DNA of 64,000 bases from positions 62,001 through 126,000 of the forward strand of contig CAWAET010000016.1 in assembly GCA_963781065.1 (NCBI GenBank), written 5' to 3'. Every line of letters begins with the position of its first letter. The first letter of the stretch is position 1. Position numbers and translations under genes: made by a program. The notes under the pieces are model-generated. The model was given only the letters and a program-made list of their open reading frames with translations. It ran no database searches and was not told the origin of the DNA. This document shows positions 17,347 through 25,961 of the stretch, piece by piece. The stretch is from CALZJC01 sp963781065 (lineage in GTDB: Bacteria; Acidobacteriota; Thermoanaerobaculia; Multivoradales; JAHEKO01).

Positions 17347-17949
17347 ATGCCGGGTCCGCGGCCAGACGCACCACCGCCCGATGCCCGGGGCGAGGTCACG
17401 GAGCTCCTGTCGGCGATGCGGCGGGGCGAGGCCGGGGCCGTGAACCGATTGGTACCGCTGGTCTACGATCAGCTCCGCAACGCGGCCCATCGCCAACTTG
17501 CCGGCCGGCGCCACGGTCAGACGCTCAATACCACCGACCTGGTTCACGAGACCTACCTCAAGCTCGTCGACCGATCACGGGCCGACTGGAGAGACCGCAC
17601 CCACTTCCTGTCAGCTTCGGCAGTGGCGATGCGCCACATCCTGGTGGATGCGGCCCGCCGCCGGGCGGCCGGCAAGCGAGGCGGCAAGGCACGCCGGGTG
17701 CCGCTGAGGGACACCCTGGTCGGAACCGACGGGCGGGCAGTCGACCTTCTCGATCTGGACACGGCACTCACTGCCCTCGCCGACTTCGACCCCGCGTTGA
17801 GCCAGCTCGTCGAACTGCGTTTCTTTGGCGGTTGGATGATCGAGGAGGTTGCCGAGATGCGAGGTGTCTGCGGGCGCACGGTCAAGCGCGACTGGCGCAA
17901 GGCCCGCGCCTTCCTCTACCGAGCGCTCTATGGAGGCGGCGAGCCGTGA
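17347..17949 (+). CDS. ECF-type RNA polymerase sigma factor (PF07638 type)
   Basis: A 200-residue sigma factor. Region 2 covers about residues 30-100 (LVPLVYDQLRNAAHRQL, TTDLVHETYLKLVD, MRHILVDAARRRAAGKRG) and region 4 about 130-195 (RFFGGWMIEEVAEM, RTVKRDWRKARAFLYRAL). This is the acidobacterial/planctomycete ECF type usually encoded next to a Ser/Thr kinase. Its TGA stop overlaps the kinase GTG start (GTGA at 17946-17949). It therefore probably works with that kinase to activate a small regulon, perhaps including the divergent metalloprotease gene, which is inference. No anti-sigma gene is adjacent. Confidence 0.92.
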   Translation: MPGPRPDAPPPDARGEVTELLSAMRRGEAGAVNRLVPLVYDQLRNAAHRQLAGRRHGQTLNTTDLVHETYLKLVDRSRADWRDRTHFLSASAVAMRHILVDAARRRAAGKRGGKARRVPLRDTLVGTDGRAVDLLDLDTALTALADFDPALSQLVELRFFGGWMIEEVAEMRGVCGRTVKRDWRKARAFLYRALYGGGEP

Positions 17950-20900
17950 GGCTGCCGGCGGACCGCGACAGCTGGCGTCGGATTGCCGACATTCTCGACC
18001 GCGTCCTGGAGATGCCCCCGGCGGAGCGGTCCGCGGTCCTCGACGAAGCTTGCGGCGACTCGGCGGAACTGCGCTCCGAAGTCGAGGCGCTGCTGGCGGC
18101 CGACGAGCAGGCTGGCGGCCTTCTCGAAGAATCGGTCGACGACTATGCGGCCGCCCTCCTTGCCGAGCCGAGCGAGTCGGCCGGCTCCGATTCGGTACCT
18201 CTCGGGCGGCAGCTGGGCCCCTACCGCGTGGTCCGCGAGATCGGCAGCGGTGGCATGGGCGTCGTCTATGAGGGCTGGGACACGCGCCTCGATCGCCGCG
18301 TGGCGCTCAAGCTTCTGCCGCCCGAGTGGGGCCGCAGCGCAGGCGCGAAAGAGCGCTTCGTGCGCGAGGCCCGGGCCGCTGCAGCTCTGGATCATCCCAA
18401 CATCTGCACCGTGCACGACGTCGGCGAAAGCGACGACGGACAACTGTTTATCGTGATGGCCTACTACCAGGGCGACACCCTTGAGCGCAGGATCGCGCGC
18501 GGCCCGATACCGCCGGCAGAAGCCCGCGACCTCGCGATCCAGATAGCCCGGGGGCTCGAGCGGGCGCACGCCGCCGGCGTAATCCACCGCGACGTCAAGC
18601 CCTCGAACGTCATGGTGACTGAGACCAGGTCCGACATCGTCCCGACCGAACCGGTCACCGCAGACCGGGCCAAGATCCTCGACTTCGGCATCGCCCGCGT
18701 CGCCGGCGAAGCCGGGCTCACCCGCGCCGGCGGCTCGCCCGGCACACCGGCCTACATGTCGCCCGAACAGGCCTCGGGCGATCCAATCGACGAGCGCACC
18801 GACATCTGGTCGCTGGGTGTGATCCTCTACGAGATGCTGGCCGGCCGCCGGCCCTTTCACGGCGACCACCCGCAGGCTTTGGTCCACGCCATTCTCGAGC
18901 GCGACCCCGAGCCGTTGGCCCTGGAGGTGCCGGCCGATCTCGCCCGGGTCGTCGAGCGTGCGTTGGCCAGGGAGCCGGCGGCGCGCTATCAGAGGATCGG
19001 CCACCTGCTCGCCGATCTAGAGCGGCGTCCAGTCGGCGGGCGCTGGCGCTGGTGGCGCCAGGCGGCAGCTCTCGCCACCGGCCTCGTCCTCTTCGGTCTC
19101 TGGTGGAGCTCTCACCAGTCGCCGGTCCCGTCCGAGCCGCCCAGATCAAAGGCAACGGCTTCCCGGCGGGCGCCGACTGCCGAAGCCGCAGTGCCGGTGA
19201 TCGGCGTCGTGCCCTTCGGCAACCGAACGGGAGAGGCAGAGCTCGACTGGTATGGCGAGGGCGTCGCCCGGCTGGTCGCCGACGCGCTGGCTCCGTCGCG
19301 CCACCTGTTGGTGGTCTCCGCCCAGCGGATCGAGCCGCTTCTCGGAGCGCAGACGTCGGCCGAACTAGCCGAGGCCGCGGCCGAGGACGGCATCGAGTTC
19401 CTCGTGACAGGCGAGATCCTGCGGACCGGGCAAGGCCTGAGTCTAGCCGCGCGGCTGTCAGCGACGGGTGATGGGCGGCAGCTCGCCGGTCGCCGAGTCA
19501 CCGGCCTCGAGCCGCCGGAGCTGCTCGCGGCCGCCGACGAGATCGCGCGCGAAACCCGCAAGGGGCTTGGCGTGCCACCGACCGAAGCGGTCGACGTGTT
19601 GGCCGCCGATTTCGCGAGCGACAACCCGGCGGCCTACGAACTCTACCTTCGCGGCCTCAGGGCGATTGCGGGATATCGCTATGACGAGGCCGAACAGGCC
19701 TTCGTCGAAGCGCTCGAAGAGGCGCCGGGATTCACCATGGCCCGGTACCGCCTGGCCCACGTCGAGGCCGTGACGAGTCGCACCGCGGAGGCTCTGGAGA
19801 CCATCGGCCGGGCTGTGGCCGAGGCGAACCGCCTCCCCGACCGAGAGGCGCGCTATGTGCGGGCGCTGGAGCACTACATTTCCCGCCGCTACGATGAGGC
19901 TGCCGTCGCCTATCGGCGGATTCTCGAGCTGTATCCCTACGAAACCGAAGCGGCGCATTCCCTGGCGCGCATTCTGCACGCGCGCAAGCGCTATGAGGAG
20001 GTGCTCGAGATCACCGATCTCCTCGCGCGGCTCGAGCCCGACAATCACATCACCTGGAGCCAATCGGGCTCGGCGCACCTGGCGCTTGGCGATTACCATC
20101 GGGCAACGCTCGACCTCGAGCGTTACGCCAAGCTCGAACCTCGGAGCGCCAACGCGCGCCATTTGCTCGGAGATGTCTACCGCGCGCAGGGCGAGCTCGA
20201 ACTGGCGGCGACCGAGTACTTTGTCGCTCTCGAGGTGGATCCCTCATTTCACGTCTCCGCGATTGCCCTGGCGATCACGGATGTGCTCCGAGAGCGGCCG
20301 AAGGAGGCGGAAGACCGGCTCGCGTCTCTGGTGTCGAACCTCGATGTGAACCCGCGCAACCGCATCAGTGCCGCCTTCGAGCTGGTGTCTCTCTATCGCG
20401 CGCAAGGCCGGTTTCGGGAGGCGACCGCGGTCCTCGCGGGGCTCGAGCAGGTCATAGCCGAAGAACAGGTCCGCGAAGCCATGGCGCTCGCGGTGCGGGG
20501 GGCTTCACGGATGGAGTTGGGCGAAATCAGAGCAGCCCGCCGCCTGCTCGACCTTGCCGTGGAGCGTTCCCCGGGCGTTCCCACCCGCTACCTCTTTACT
20601 CGAGGGCTGCTCGAGCTGCGCGAGGGCCGGTCTGCGGCCCTGGAGGAGACCGTGTCGTCGATCCTGCAGGGTGCCCGACCGGAGGGCGACCCTGACCGGA
20701 CGGAAGAAAAGGCCGCGGCCTACCTGCGGGGCCTGGCTCGGCTGGCGGCCGGTGAGATCGATGAGGCCACCGCCGAGTTGACACGAGCGGTGGCCCTCGA
20801 GGGCTACGAATACGCCGTCTATCGGCTCGGGCTCGCCCGCGCCTACCTGGCGGCCAAGAGGCTACGCGAGGCGCTGGCGGCGGCCCGGCTGGCAGTACAG

Positions 20901-21206
20901 GATGTGGATCCCGCGGAGCCGCGCCTCGACCTCGGTCTCGACCGGGTCCGCGCTCTACTTGTGCTGGCGCGGGTCCAGGCGGCACTGGGCCAACCGGCGG
21001 AGGCCGCCGCCAGTGCGCGGGAACTCCTCAGCCGCTGGGCGCAGGGCCATCAGGGGCTACCCGAGCTGGACGAGGCGCGCCGCCTGGCCGCCGCTCACGA
21101 TGGCCAGGCGGCGCCAGACGAGCGGGGGACTACCGTGGCGGGTCCTCAAGCGACAAGGGATCTGACGGCATCTCCTTCGGAATGGAAGCTTCACCATCTC
21201 CGTTGA
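17946..21206 (+). CDS. Transmembrane Ser/Thr protein kinase with TolB-like and TPR domains
   Basis: A 1086-residue protein whose GTG start is coupled to the sigma factor. Kinase domain at about 93-350: Gly-loop IGSGGMGVVYEG, Lys122 in VALKLL, HRDVKPSN (214-221) and DFG (246-248), all intact. A single transmembrane helix lies near 368-386. Outside the membrane comes a TolB/FlgO-like beta domain (about 415-545: IGVVPFGNRTG, FLVTGEILRTG) and then TPRs to the C-terminus. This is a one-component sensor kinase, probably phosphorylating the coupled sigma factor or its partners. The last 77 nt overlap the convergent dockerin-like gene on the other strand. Signal and substrate are unknown. Confidence 0.92.
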   Translation: MRLPADRDSWRRIADILDRVLEMPPAERSAVLDEACGDSAELRSEVEALLAADEQAGGLLEESVDDYAAALLAEPSESAGSDSVPLGRQLGPYRVVREIGSGGMGVVYEGWDTRLDRRVALKLLPPEWGRSAGAKERFVREARAAAALDHPNICTVHDVGESDDGQLFIVMAYYQGDTLERRIARGPIPPAEARDLAIQIARGLERAHAAGVIHRDVKPSNVMVTETRSDIVPTEPVTADRAKILDFGIARVAGEAGLTRAGGSPGTPAYMSPEQASGDPIDERTDIWSLGVILYEMLAGRRPFHGDHPQALVHAILERDPEPLALEVPADLARVVERALAREPAARYQRIGHLLADLERRPVGGRWRWWRQAAALATGLVLFGLWWSSHQSPVPSEPPRSKATASRRAPTAEAAVPVIGVVPFGNRTGEAELDWYGEGVARLVADALAPSRHLLVVSAQRIEPLLGAQTSAELAEAAAEDGIEFLVTGEILRTGQGLSLAARLSATGDGRQLAGRRVTGLEPPELLAAADEIARETRKGLGVPPTEAVDVLAADFASDNPAAYELYLRGLRAIAGYRYDEAEQAFVEALEEAPGFTMARYRLAHVEAVTSRTAEALETIGRAVAEANRLPDREARYVRALEHYISRRYDEAAVAYRRILELYPYETEAAHSLARILHARKRYEEVLEITDLLARLEPDNHITWSQSGSAHLALGDYHRATLDLERYAKLEPRSANARHLLGDVYRAQGELELAATEYFVALEVDPSFHVSAIALAITDVLRERPKEAEDRLASLVSNLDVNPRNRISAAFELVSLYRAQGRFREATAVLAGLEQVIAEEQVREAMALAVRGASRMELGEIRAARRLLDLAVERSPGVPTRYLFTRGLLELREGRSAALEETVSSILQGARPEGDPDRTEEKAAAYLRGLARLAAGEIDEATAELTRAVALEGYEYAVYRLGLARAYLAAKRLREALAAARLAVQDVDPAEPRLDLGLDRVRALLVLARVQAALGQPAEAAASARELLSRWAQGHQGLPELDEARRLAAAHDGQAAPDERGTTVAGPQATRDLTASPSEWKLHHLR

Positions 21207-22360
21207 AGTCATAGAAGAGAGTAGGAATCAGCTCCTCCGCCTGTCTGATCCTGAGGATCGCTTCTCCGGACAGGATCCTCCAGGCCCCTTGCTCAGCGTC
21301 CGCGATATCGACCACATCATCGCCGTTCACGTCCGCGAGTCGGCCGGGCGCCTCGCCATTGACGACAAAGGCCCGGATCGTCACCACCGGACGACTGAGT
21401 TCGCTCAGACACTCCTTCGGTCCGCCGTCGACTCGAGCCAAGGACGGAGGCGGCGTGCCGTCCGCTCTCTCGCCGCAGCGGTCGCCGACCGTCTCGTCGG
21501 CCAGTACTACGGGCGAGAAGAGCCCCTCCGACCCGCGCTGGTTCTTGGGTACGTTCATGTGGACGAGCAGGCTGGTTCGATCTCGCGAGTCCTTGAGCTC
21601 GTAGGCAACACTCTGGAAGAAGCCGGCGAGGTTCCGTCCCTCGCGAGGCGATACAAGGTTGAAACGATCGTCGGTGACGACGCCGGGGCCGGCGTCGGCC
21701 AGCACGACGAGGCCGGGTAGGCGGGGGTTCGGGCCGTACTTGTAGATCTCGACCAGTGGCTCTCCCGGCCCCGACCCGGGCACCGTTGCGACGTTGGATT
21801 CGGTCGCCCCGACACATGGACCGATCAAGGTCATCCCGTCGTTGGTCTCGGATCTCGAGCTGAAGGTCTTGAGTCCCGGGGTATCGAGATTCTCGCTGCT
21901 CGGCTGCGGATCGCACCGGCCCAAGCCGGGAAGATGAAGGCCCGGACTGAACTTGACCTGAATCTCGTCCTCGTGACGGAGAAAGGGCTGGTGGGAGCCA
22001 TGAGAGCTGTCCATCAGGGTTCTCGAAGAGAAGGTGGCCGGCCCCTCCAGCCCCCGGATAGTTCTTGCTGCGGCAAATACCGACGCCCAGTAGTTTCTCC
22101 TCGTTGGCGGTCAGGGACAGGGTCAGCGGCCAGCCGCTGCGCGGCTGAATCAACGGCTCCTCACCGTCGCCGTTGAGGAAGCGGATGTCGATCTCGTGGT
22201 CGCTCGTTTCGTCCGGCGCCGCTACCGGCAGGCAGGCGCAGGCGGTGTGGCCGAGAGCGAGGAAGAGGACGAGGAGCCAGAGTAGTCGGGTGCAGGGTGC
22301 CGGCCTTCGCGTCCCAGCCCGCGTCCTTTCGCGATTAATTCGATCGGGATCTGTGCGCAT
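21130..22360 (-). CDS. Exported protein with dockerin-like calcium loops (frameshifted)
   Basis: The N-terminal frame starts at ATG 22360 (AGGAG 7 nt upstream) with a hydrophobic signal ending LGHTACAC, possibly a lipoprotein. The remaining ~290 residues are in another frame. Joining them needs one base removed near 22051-22057, a CCCCC run; the joined protein then reads smoothly (KNY, then RGLEGPATFSSRTLMD). The C-terminus has DVNGDDVVDIADA and DFNGDGE, calcium loops like those in type I dockerins. No catalytic motif was recognised. The indel may be an assembly error in a homopolymer. The 3' end overlaps the convergent kinase gene by 77 nt. Confidence 0.6.
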
Positions 22361-22632
22361 GTCGTTCTCCTTTGGCTGGATGGTTATCACGGAGCCTCAT
22401 CCCAGAAACGCAGAGTCGGTACCCGAGGGGACATCAAGAGACCGTTTCGAGCCCTGTGCCTCCCAAAACCCAACTGCCGCGAAGATCATTGACTTTCCCG
22501 CGGCGACCCGTGTCTCGTGGCAGTCGCCCCTTCCGCCTCCAGCGGTTCATCCCCTTCTTAGGGTGTCGCTTTCCATCCGAAACTCAGACACTGCGCGGCG
22601 TCAGAAGGCCGATAAGGGCGACACAACGGACG

Positions 22633-22845
22633 TCATCGGTCACTCAAGTTGACGGTAGCCCGGCCGCATCCGCGCAGCTTTGCAACCGACGAGCGGCTGG
22701 CGTAGGTAGCGCCGCAGACGGCATCGACATCGGTACTCATCAGCACTTGGGCGAAGACCGCGACCATCTCTCGCAACAGATCGCCACCGTGCTCTTCGAG
22801 ACCCTTGCGTATCCAGTCGGAAACCTGCATTCTCTTCGCGGCCAC
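22633..22845 (-). pseudogene. IS256/Mutator-family transposase, N-terminal remnant
   Basis: About 70 residues from GTG 22845, which has AGGAGG 8 nt upstream. The segment SDWIRKGLEEHGGDLLREMV, then FAQVLMSTDVDAVCGATYASRS, matches the start of IS256-type transposases, which normally read LLREMV, FAEALMSAEADA, CGA, YGERS. The catalytic DDE domain is absent and the last ~20 residues no longer resemble the family. This is a dead insertion-sequence remnant. No terminal repeats were identified with confidence. Confidence 0.7.
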
Positions 22846-23186
22846 TGCGTGTTCCTCCTTGGTCGGTTGACTTGGAAATTGGCTAACCAAGGACCGGGCA
22901 GTGGCCCTCTGCTTTTCAAGCCGCCGACCCGTGCGCAGCGCAGGCTGTGGGAACCGTGGAAGGTGCCCGCCCCCCGGCACCGCCCTGGAAACCCCTTCGA
23001 GTCTCCCACACCTCCCACCGTTCCCACAGCCAACTACGACGACGGCTTAGACAGACTCATACACCACGAGCCCGGACACTACCTCCTGTTAACCGTGATT
23101 CTCGCGGCTTCGAGGGCCGACAGATGCTCCGAGCGTATCGCCCTTCATCTTGCCTCTCCTGGCACGGTGCCGACAGACGCCTAGTC
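22846..23186. other. Non-coding stretch between IS remnant and porin, with an inverted repeat
   Basis: No convincing gene was found here. The one clear structure is an inverted repeat of about 20 bp with two mismatches (22945-22964 CTGTGGGAACCGTGGAAGGT against 23010-23029), separated by about 45 nt. It lies 160-240 nt beyond the porin stop and could be a distal terminator or a relic of the mobile element. Confidence 0.5.
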
Positions 23187-24482
23187 CTAGTAGGTCGCGT
23201 ACAAGCCGAACACCAGGCTGCCGACCGTGTCCTCGTTGGACATCTGGATATTCGCGCCGGCCTGGAACCTCTCGTACCCGACCTTGAAGTTCGCATTGTG
23301 GCCTTCCATAAAGTAGCTGATGCCGGCCCGCCACAGGTCAAAGCTGCCGTGGCCGCTCGCCGCATCGGCGGCCCATTCCTCGTAGAGGAACCACGGTTGC
23401 CACTTCTTCTTCTGGATCAGATAACCTGTCTGGAAGTAGAAGCCTTCGCCTTCCGACTCTGCTATGGCGCCTCCGAGGTCCATGTCGTGATAGGCGGCCT
23501 CGAACGTCAGCGAGCCGCCGGCAAGCGGCTGCTCGGCGAAGAGGTCGACGCTCCAGTACCGGTAGTCGGCCGAGGGCTTGTTGAAGAAGTCGACGTCCGA
23601 CTGCGTGTCGTAGGACGCGCCGATTGCGAAGGTCCTCTTCTCCCCGAGATGGTTCGCGGAGCTGTAGTAGCCCGGCTCGGCGTCGCCGAGGTTGAGCTGC
23701 AGGCGCCCGGCGTAGCGCTCCTCGTCGTGGAGCCTGTCCGGCCAGCCGTCGTAGACGCCAAGGTAGTACTTGAGGTGCACGGAGTCGCCGAAGTCCCGGA
23801 CACCGAAGGCGGTGACCCCGTCGTCTCGGAGCGGCCCCTCCTGGACTCCCCTGCCGCCGACGCCGCTGACGCTCTCGTTATAGGTCTCGGTGCCGAAAGT
23901 CCGCACCCCCTTGCCGCCCCAGGTGAGCGGCTTGTAGCTCGCGCCCGGACGGTCCATCGCCAGGAGCGTGTCGTCGGACGTCGTCGTCTGGCGGCTCGAC
24001 GGCGGGAGATGCCGGCCGAAGAAGACTTGGAGCTGCGGGCTCTTCTGCAGATGGACGTAGGCGTCGATGACGTCCACACCCCGGTCGGCGAGGTCGGTCT
24101 GCAAGAAAATGCTGAAGTGCTCGTTCAGCGTGCCCTTCAGACGAAAGCGGGCTCGCCGCAGCCAGAAGTCGTCGTAGGCCTCATAGTTGCCGTCGCCGTC
24201 GGTGTCGTGCTCGCTCGAGATCGCGAGAACCTGCAGACGGAACCCGAGATCGATCTTCTCGTTGCCATCGGCGTCCACTAGCTTGAACCCGGCATGTGCC
24301 GCGGTGCCCAGGAAGAGCAGGGCCAGGCACGCGATCATCGGTATCCGACTCAGCCGGCCGAGGTCACGGAATCGGAATCTGCCCTCCCTCGCGCCGACCG
24401 CGGCGCAAGCCGACTTTTCCTCGCCGATCTCCAGGCACATCGCCTTGTCGTGGTTGGCCTCAGGGTTCTTGTTTCTGCGCAT
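23187..24482 (-). CDS. OprO/OprP-type phosphate-selective porin-like outer-membrane protein
   Basis: A 431-residue protein. ATG 24482 has AGGAGG five bases upstream. It has an unusually long N-terminal region before the signal core (IACLALLFLGTAAHA, about 50-64), then the mature start GFKLVDADGNEKIDLGFRLQ. Alternating beta strands typical of OprO/P porins follow (WLRRARFRLKGTLNEHFSIF, DAYVHLQKSPQLQVFFGRHL), ending in an aromatic terminus (LYATY). The family forms 16-stranded trimeric anion channels; the substrate here is unknown. Its 5' leader is repeated upstream of a small ORF at 27747, which suggests shared regulation. The start could instead be Met49, but that ATG lacks a ribosome site. 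Confidence 0.85.
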   Translation of the reverse strand: MRRNKNPEANHDKAMCLEIGEEKSACAAVGAREGRFRFRDLGRLSRIPMIACLALLFLGTAAHAGFKLVDADGNEKIDLGFRLQVLAISSEHDTDGDGNYEAYDDFWLRRARFRLKGTLNEHFSIFLQTDLADRGVDVIDAYVHLQKSPQLQVFFGRHLPPSSRQTTTSDDTLLAMDRPGASYKPLTWGGKGVRTFGTETYNESVSGVGGRGVQEGPLRDDGVTAFGVRDFGDSVHLKYYLGVYDGWPDRLHDEERYAGRLQLNLGDAEPGYYSSANHLGEKRTFAIGASYDTQSDVDFFNKPSADYRYWSVDLFAEQPLAGGSLTFEAAYHDMDLGGAIAESEGEGFYFQTGYLIQKKKWQPWFLYEEWAADAASGHGSFDLWRAGISYFMEGHNANFKVGYERFQAGANIQMSNEDTVGSLVFGLYATY

Positions 24483-24590
24483 GATGTCCTCCTGTGAGCG
24501 GGGACGCTTGATTGCGTCACTCCTCCCTAGAGGGGATAGCGCTGGCGTTTTCGCACTCTGCCGTTCGTTGCCTCGTGCTGAGAGTGTTTT
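24480..24590 (-). repeat. Duplicated leader sequence, copy A (porin leader)
   Basis: The sequence before and including the porin ribosome site shares clear identity with 27745-27850 in the same orientation. The shared blocks include AGGAGGACATCATG, GTGACGC(A/G)ATCAAGCG and a CCCCTCTAGGG block, and weaker similarity extends further upstream. It could be a shared promoter/operator or an RNA leader. No riboswitch family was recognised. Confidence 0.6.
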
Positions 24591-24666
24591 GCTGTCGCTG
24601 CACAGCGCTCGCAGCAGGCGGCCAGATCTCTAGAGCCCGGGCCCAGGGTCGGTCATCGAATGTGAA

Positions 24667-25080
24667 CTAATGTCGCGCGTCGTGACTGCGAAGGTTGCCA
24701 CTCCAGTCGAGGAGTCATTCGTCGGCTGTCACCACGCGGTGGCCGGAGAACGCCGTGGCGGCGATGATCCTGTCGGCAGGGTCACCATGAAAGTCTTGCA
24801 GACGGGCTGCGCGAACTCCGATCTCCCCATCGACGGGAACCTCGAGGAGGCCGTTCTCGAGCAGATCTCCGCGCCAGCTCTCGGGCTCCTGGCGAAGTCG
24901 AAGGCGACCTTTCCGCTCGAGCATCGCCACTTCCCAGTAGGAGATGGCGGAGACCGCCAGCTCGTCTTGCCGGAACGCGTTGTCGAGGATCTGCCGGGCC
25001 GACTTTCCGAGCCGCGTGTCTCCTGCGTCGAGCCAGACGAGCACGTGGGTGTCGAGGAGAATCAGGAATCCGCCTCCCAC
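24667..25080 (-). pseudogene. vapC: VapC-type PIN-domain toxin with premature stop
   Basis: The PIN domain has LILLDTHVLVWL (first Asp), YWEVAMLERKGRL (Glu) and HGDPADRIIAATA (Asp pair), the metal-dependent RNase fold of VapC. The frame stops at TGA 24715-24717 directly after VVTADE. The next 15 codons in the same frame (LLDWSGNLRSHDARH, then TAG 24667) are the expected PIN C-terminus, so an Arg codon CGA has probably become TGA. The start is uncertain: GTG 25080 is used here, although CTG before ILLDTH follows a better GGGAGG. It overlaps the 3' end of the antitoxin reading frame. Likely inactive or impaired. Confidence 0.8.
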
Positions 25081-25289
25081 GGCTCGTCGACGGGTGCGAC
25101 GAGATCGTCGGTGAGCTCGACCTGGCAGCCGTGGAGGCCCCAGAGACAGGGAGGCTTGTCGCGCTACGGCACGAGTCGAGTCACCGGGCGGCCATGCTTC
25201 GTGATCACGATGGGTATGCCGTCGGCGGCTACTTCGTCCATCAGCCGCAAGCACTTCGCCTTGAACTCTGAGGCCTTGATCGTCCTCAT
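25062..25289 (-). pseudogene. vapB: Phd/VapB-type antitoxin with in-frame amber stop
   Basis: ATG 25289 begins MRTIKASEFKAKCLRLMDEV and continues to KHGRPVTRLVP, the usual Phd/YefM-type DNA-binding start of VapC partners. TAG 25164-25166 then interrupts the frame at codon 42. The same frame continues for 33 codons (including CLWGLHGCQVELTDDLVAPV and DEPWEADS) to TGA 25062, which is the normal toxin-binding tail. The reading frame overlaps vapC, as in functional operons. With stops in both partners the pair looks decayed. A 41-residue DNA-binding peptide could still be made. Confidence 0.75.
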
Positions 25290-25715
25290 GTCAGCGATAC
25301 TTCCATAGTCATGACCATGGTCATCGACCTCGCCTCGCTCTCATTGGAGCAGGCGTGAATAAGACGCCACCGGCGCCACCCACCTGTGCAAGAGGGCTCG
25401 TCCATCAGGAACGAAGCGAAGCGCTCCTGCCACAGATGGCCGGTCGACTGGTGCCGTCGGTTGGTCTCAAGAGCGTATCGGCGATGCGCCTCACCTAGCG
25501 TTCGGGCCAGCCCGTGCTTGGTTGAAGGCACTACGACGAGGTGGGCGTGAATCGGCATGAGGCAGTAGGCCCAGGTGTCCAGTGCGTGTCGGTGGGCCAA
25601 TCGCGCCGAGATCAGGAGGTACGAGCGATAGTCGTCCTCCGAGCAAGAAGACCCGCATTCGCCGAGCGCCGCGCTGCGTCACGTGATGAAGCACACTTGG
25701 GACGACGATGCGAGC
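25286..25715 (-). pseudogene. RAYT-type (IS200-like Y1) transposase remnant
   Basis: Two frames join into one protein. The first is ARIVVPSVLHHVTQRGARRM with RVF. After a shift near 25645-25650 comes SEDDYRSYLLISARLAHRHA, LDTWAYCLMPIHAHLVVVPS, then GHLWQERFASFLMDEP. This is the REP-associated tyrosine transposase pattern; the metal-binding HxH is present (HAH). The C-terminal part after FLMDEP is unrelated to the family, so the catalytic Tyr region cannot be confirmed. RAYT proteins mobilise palindromic REP elements, which may be relevant to the palindromic repeats elsewhere in the window. The gene itself is broken. Confidence 0.75.
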
Positions 25716-25862
25716 GAACCGAGCCTTCGTCTAGAGAGGGAAACGAATCCCGGCATCTTGCCAGATGAGTAGCCAGTCATCGCCTATACCTCCATCTAGG
25801 CGCCACCTGCGGATTCTAGAGAATCGGTGACGGGCACCGGGCAAGAGTTCAGGGTCAAGAAC

Positions 25863-25890
25863 GGCGTGAGCGCTCGAAAGCGCTCACGCC
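25863..25890 (-). terminator. Perfect 12-bp hairpin after the OmpW-like gene
   Basis: GGCGTGAGCGCT, a CGAA tetraloop, then the exact complement, about 72 nt beyond the OmpW-like stop on the minus strand. A related hairpin lies at 28022-28049 after the anti-sigma gene. No long T-run follows, so terminator function is inferred from structure and position. Confidence 0.5.
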
Positions 25891-25961
25891 CCTGTTCACG
25901 CTCTACGAGAAAAGCGGTGACGGTAGCGGATGACGGCCATGTTGTAGCCGCCGCCCGGAGA

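Noticed and set aside
24667..25715. vapBC plus transposase considered as an active defence or addiction island
   Set aside because: All three genes are broken by stops or frameshifts, and no prophage or defence genes are nearby.
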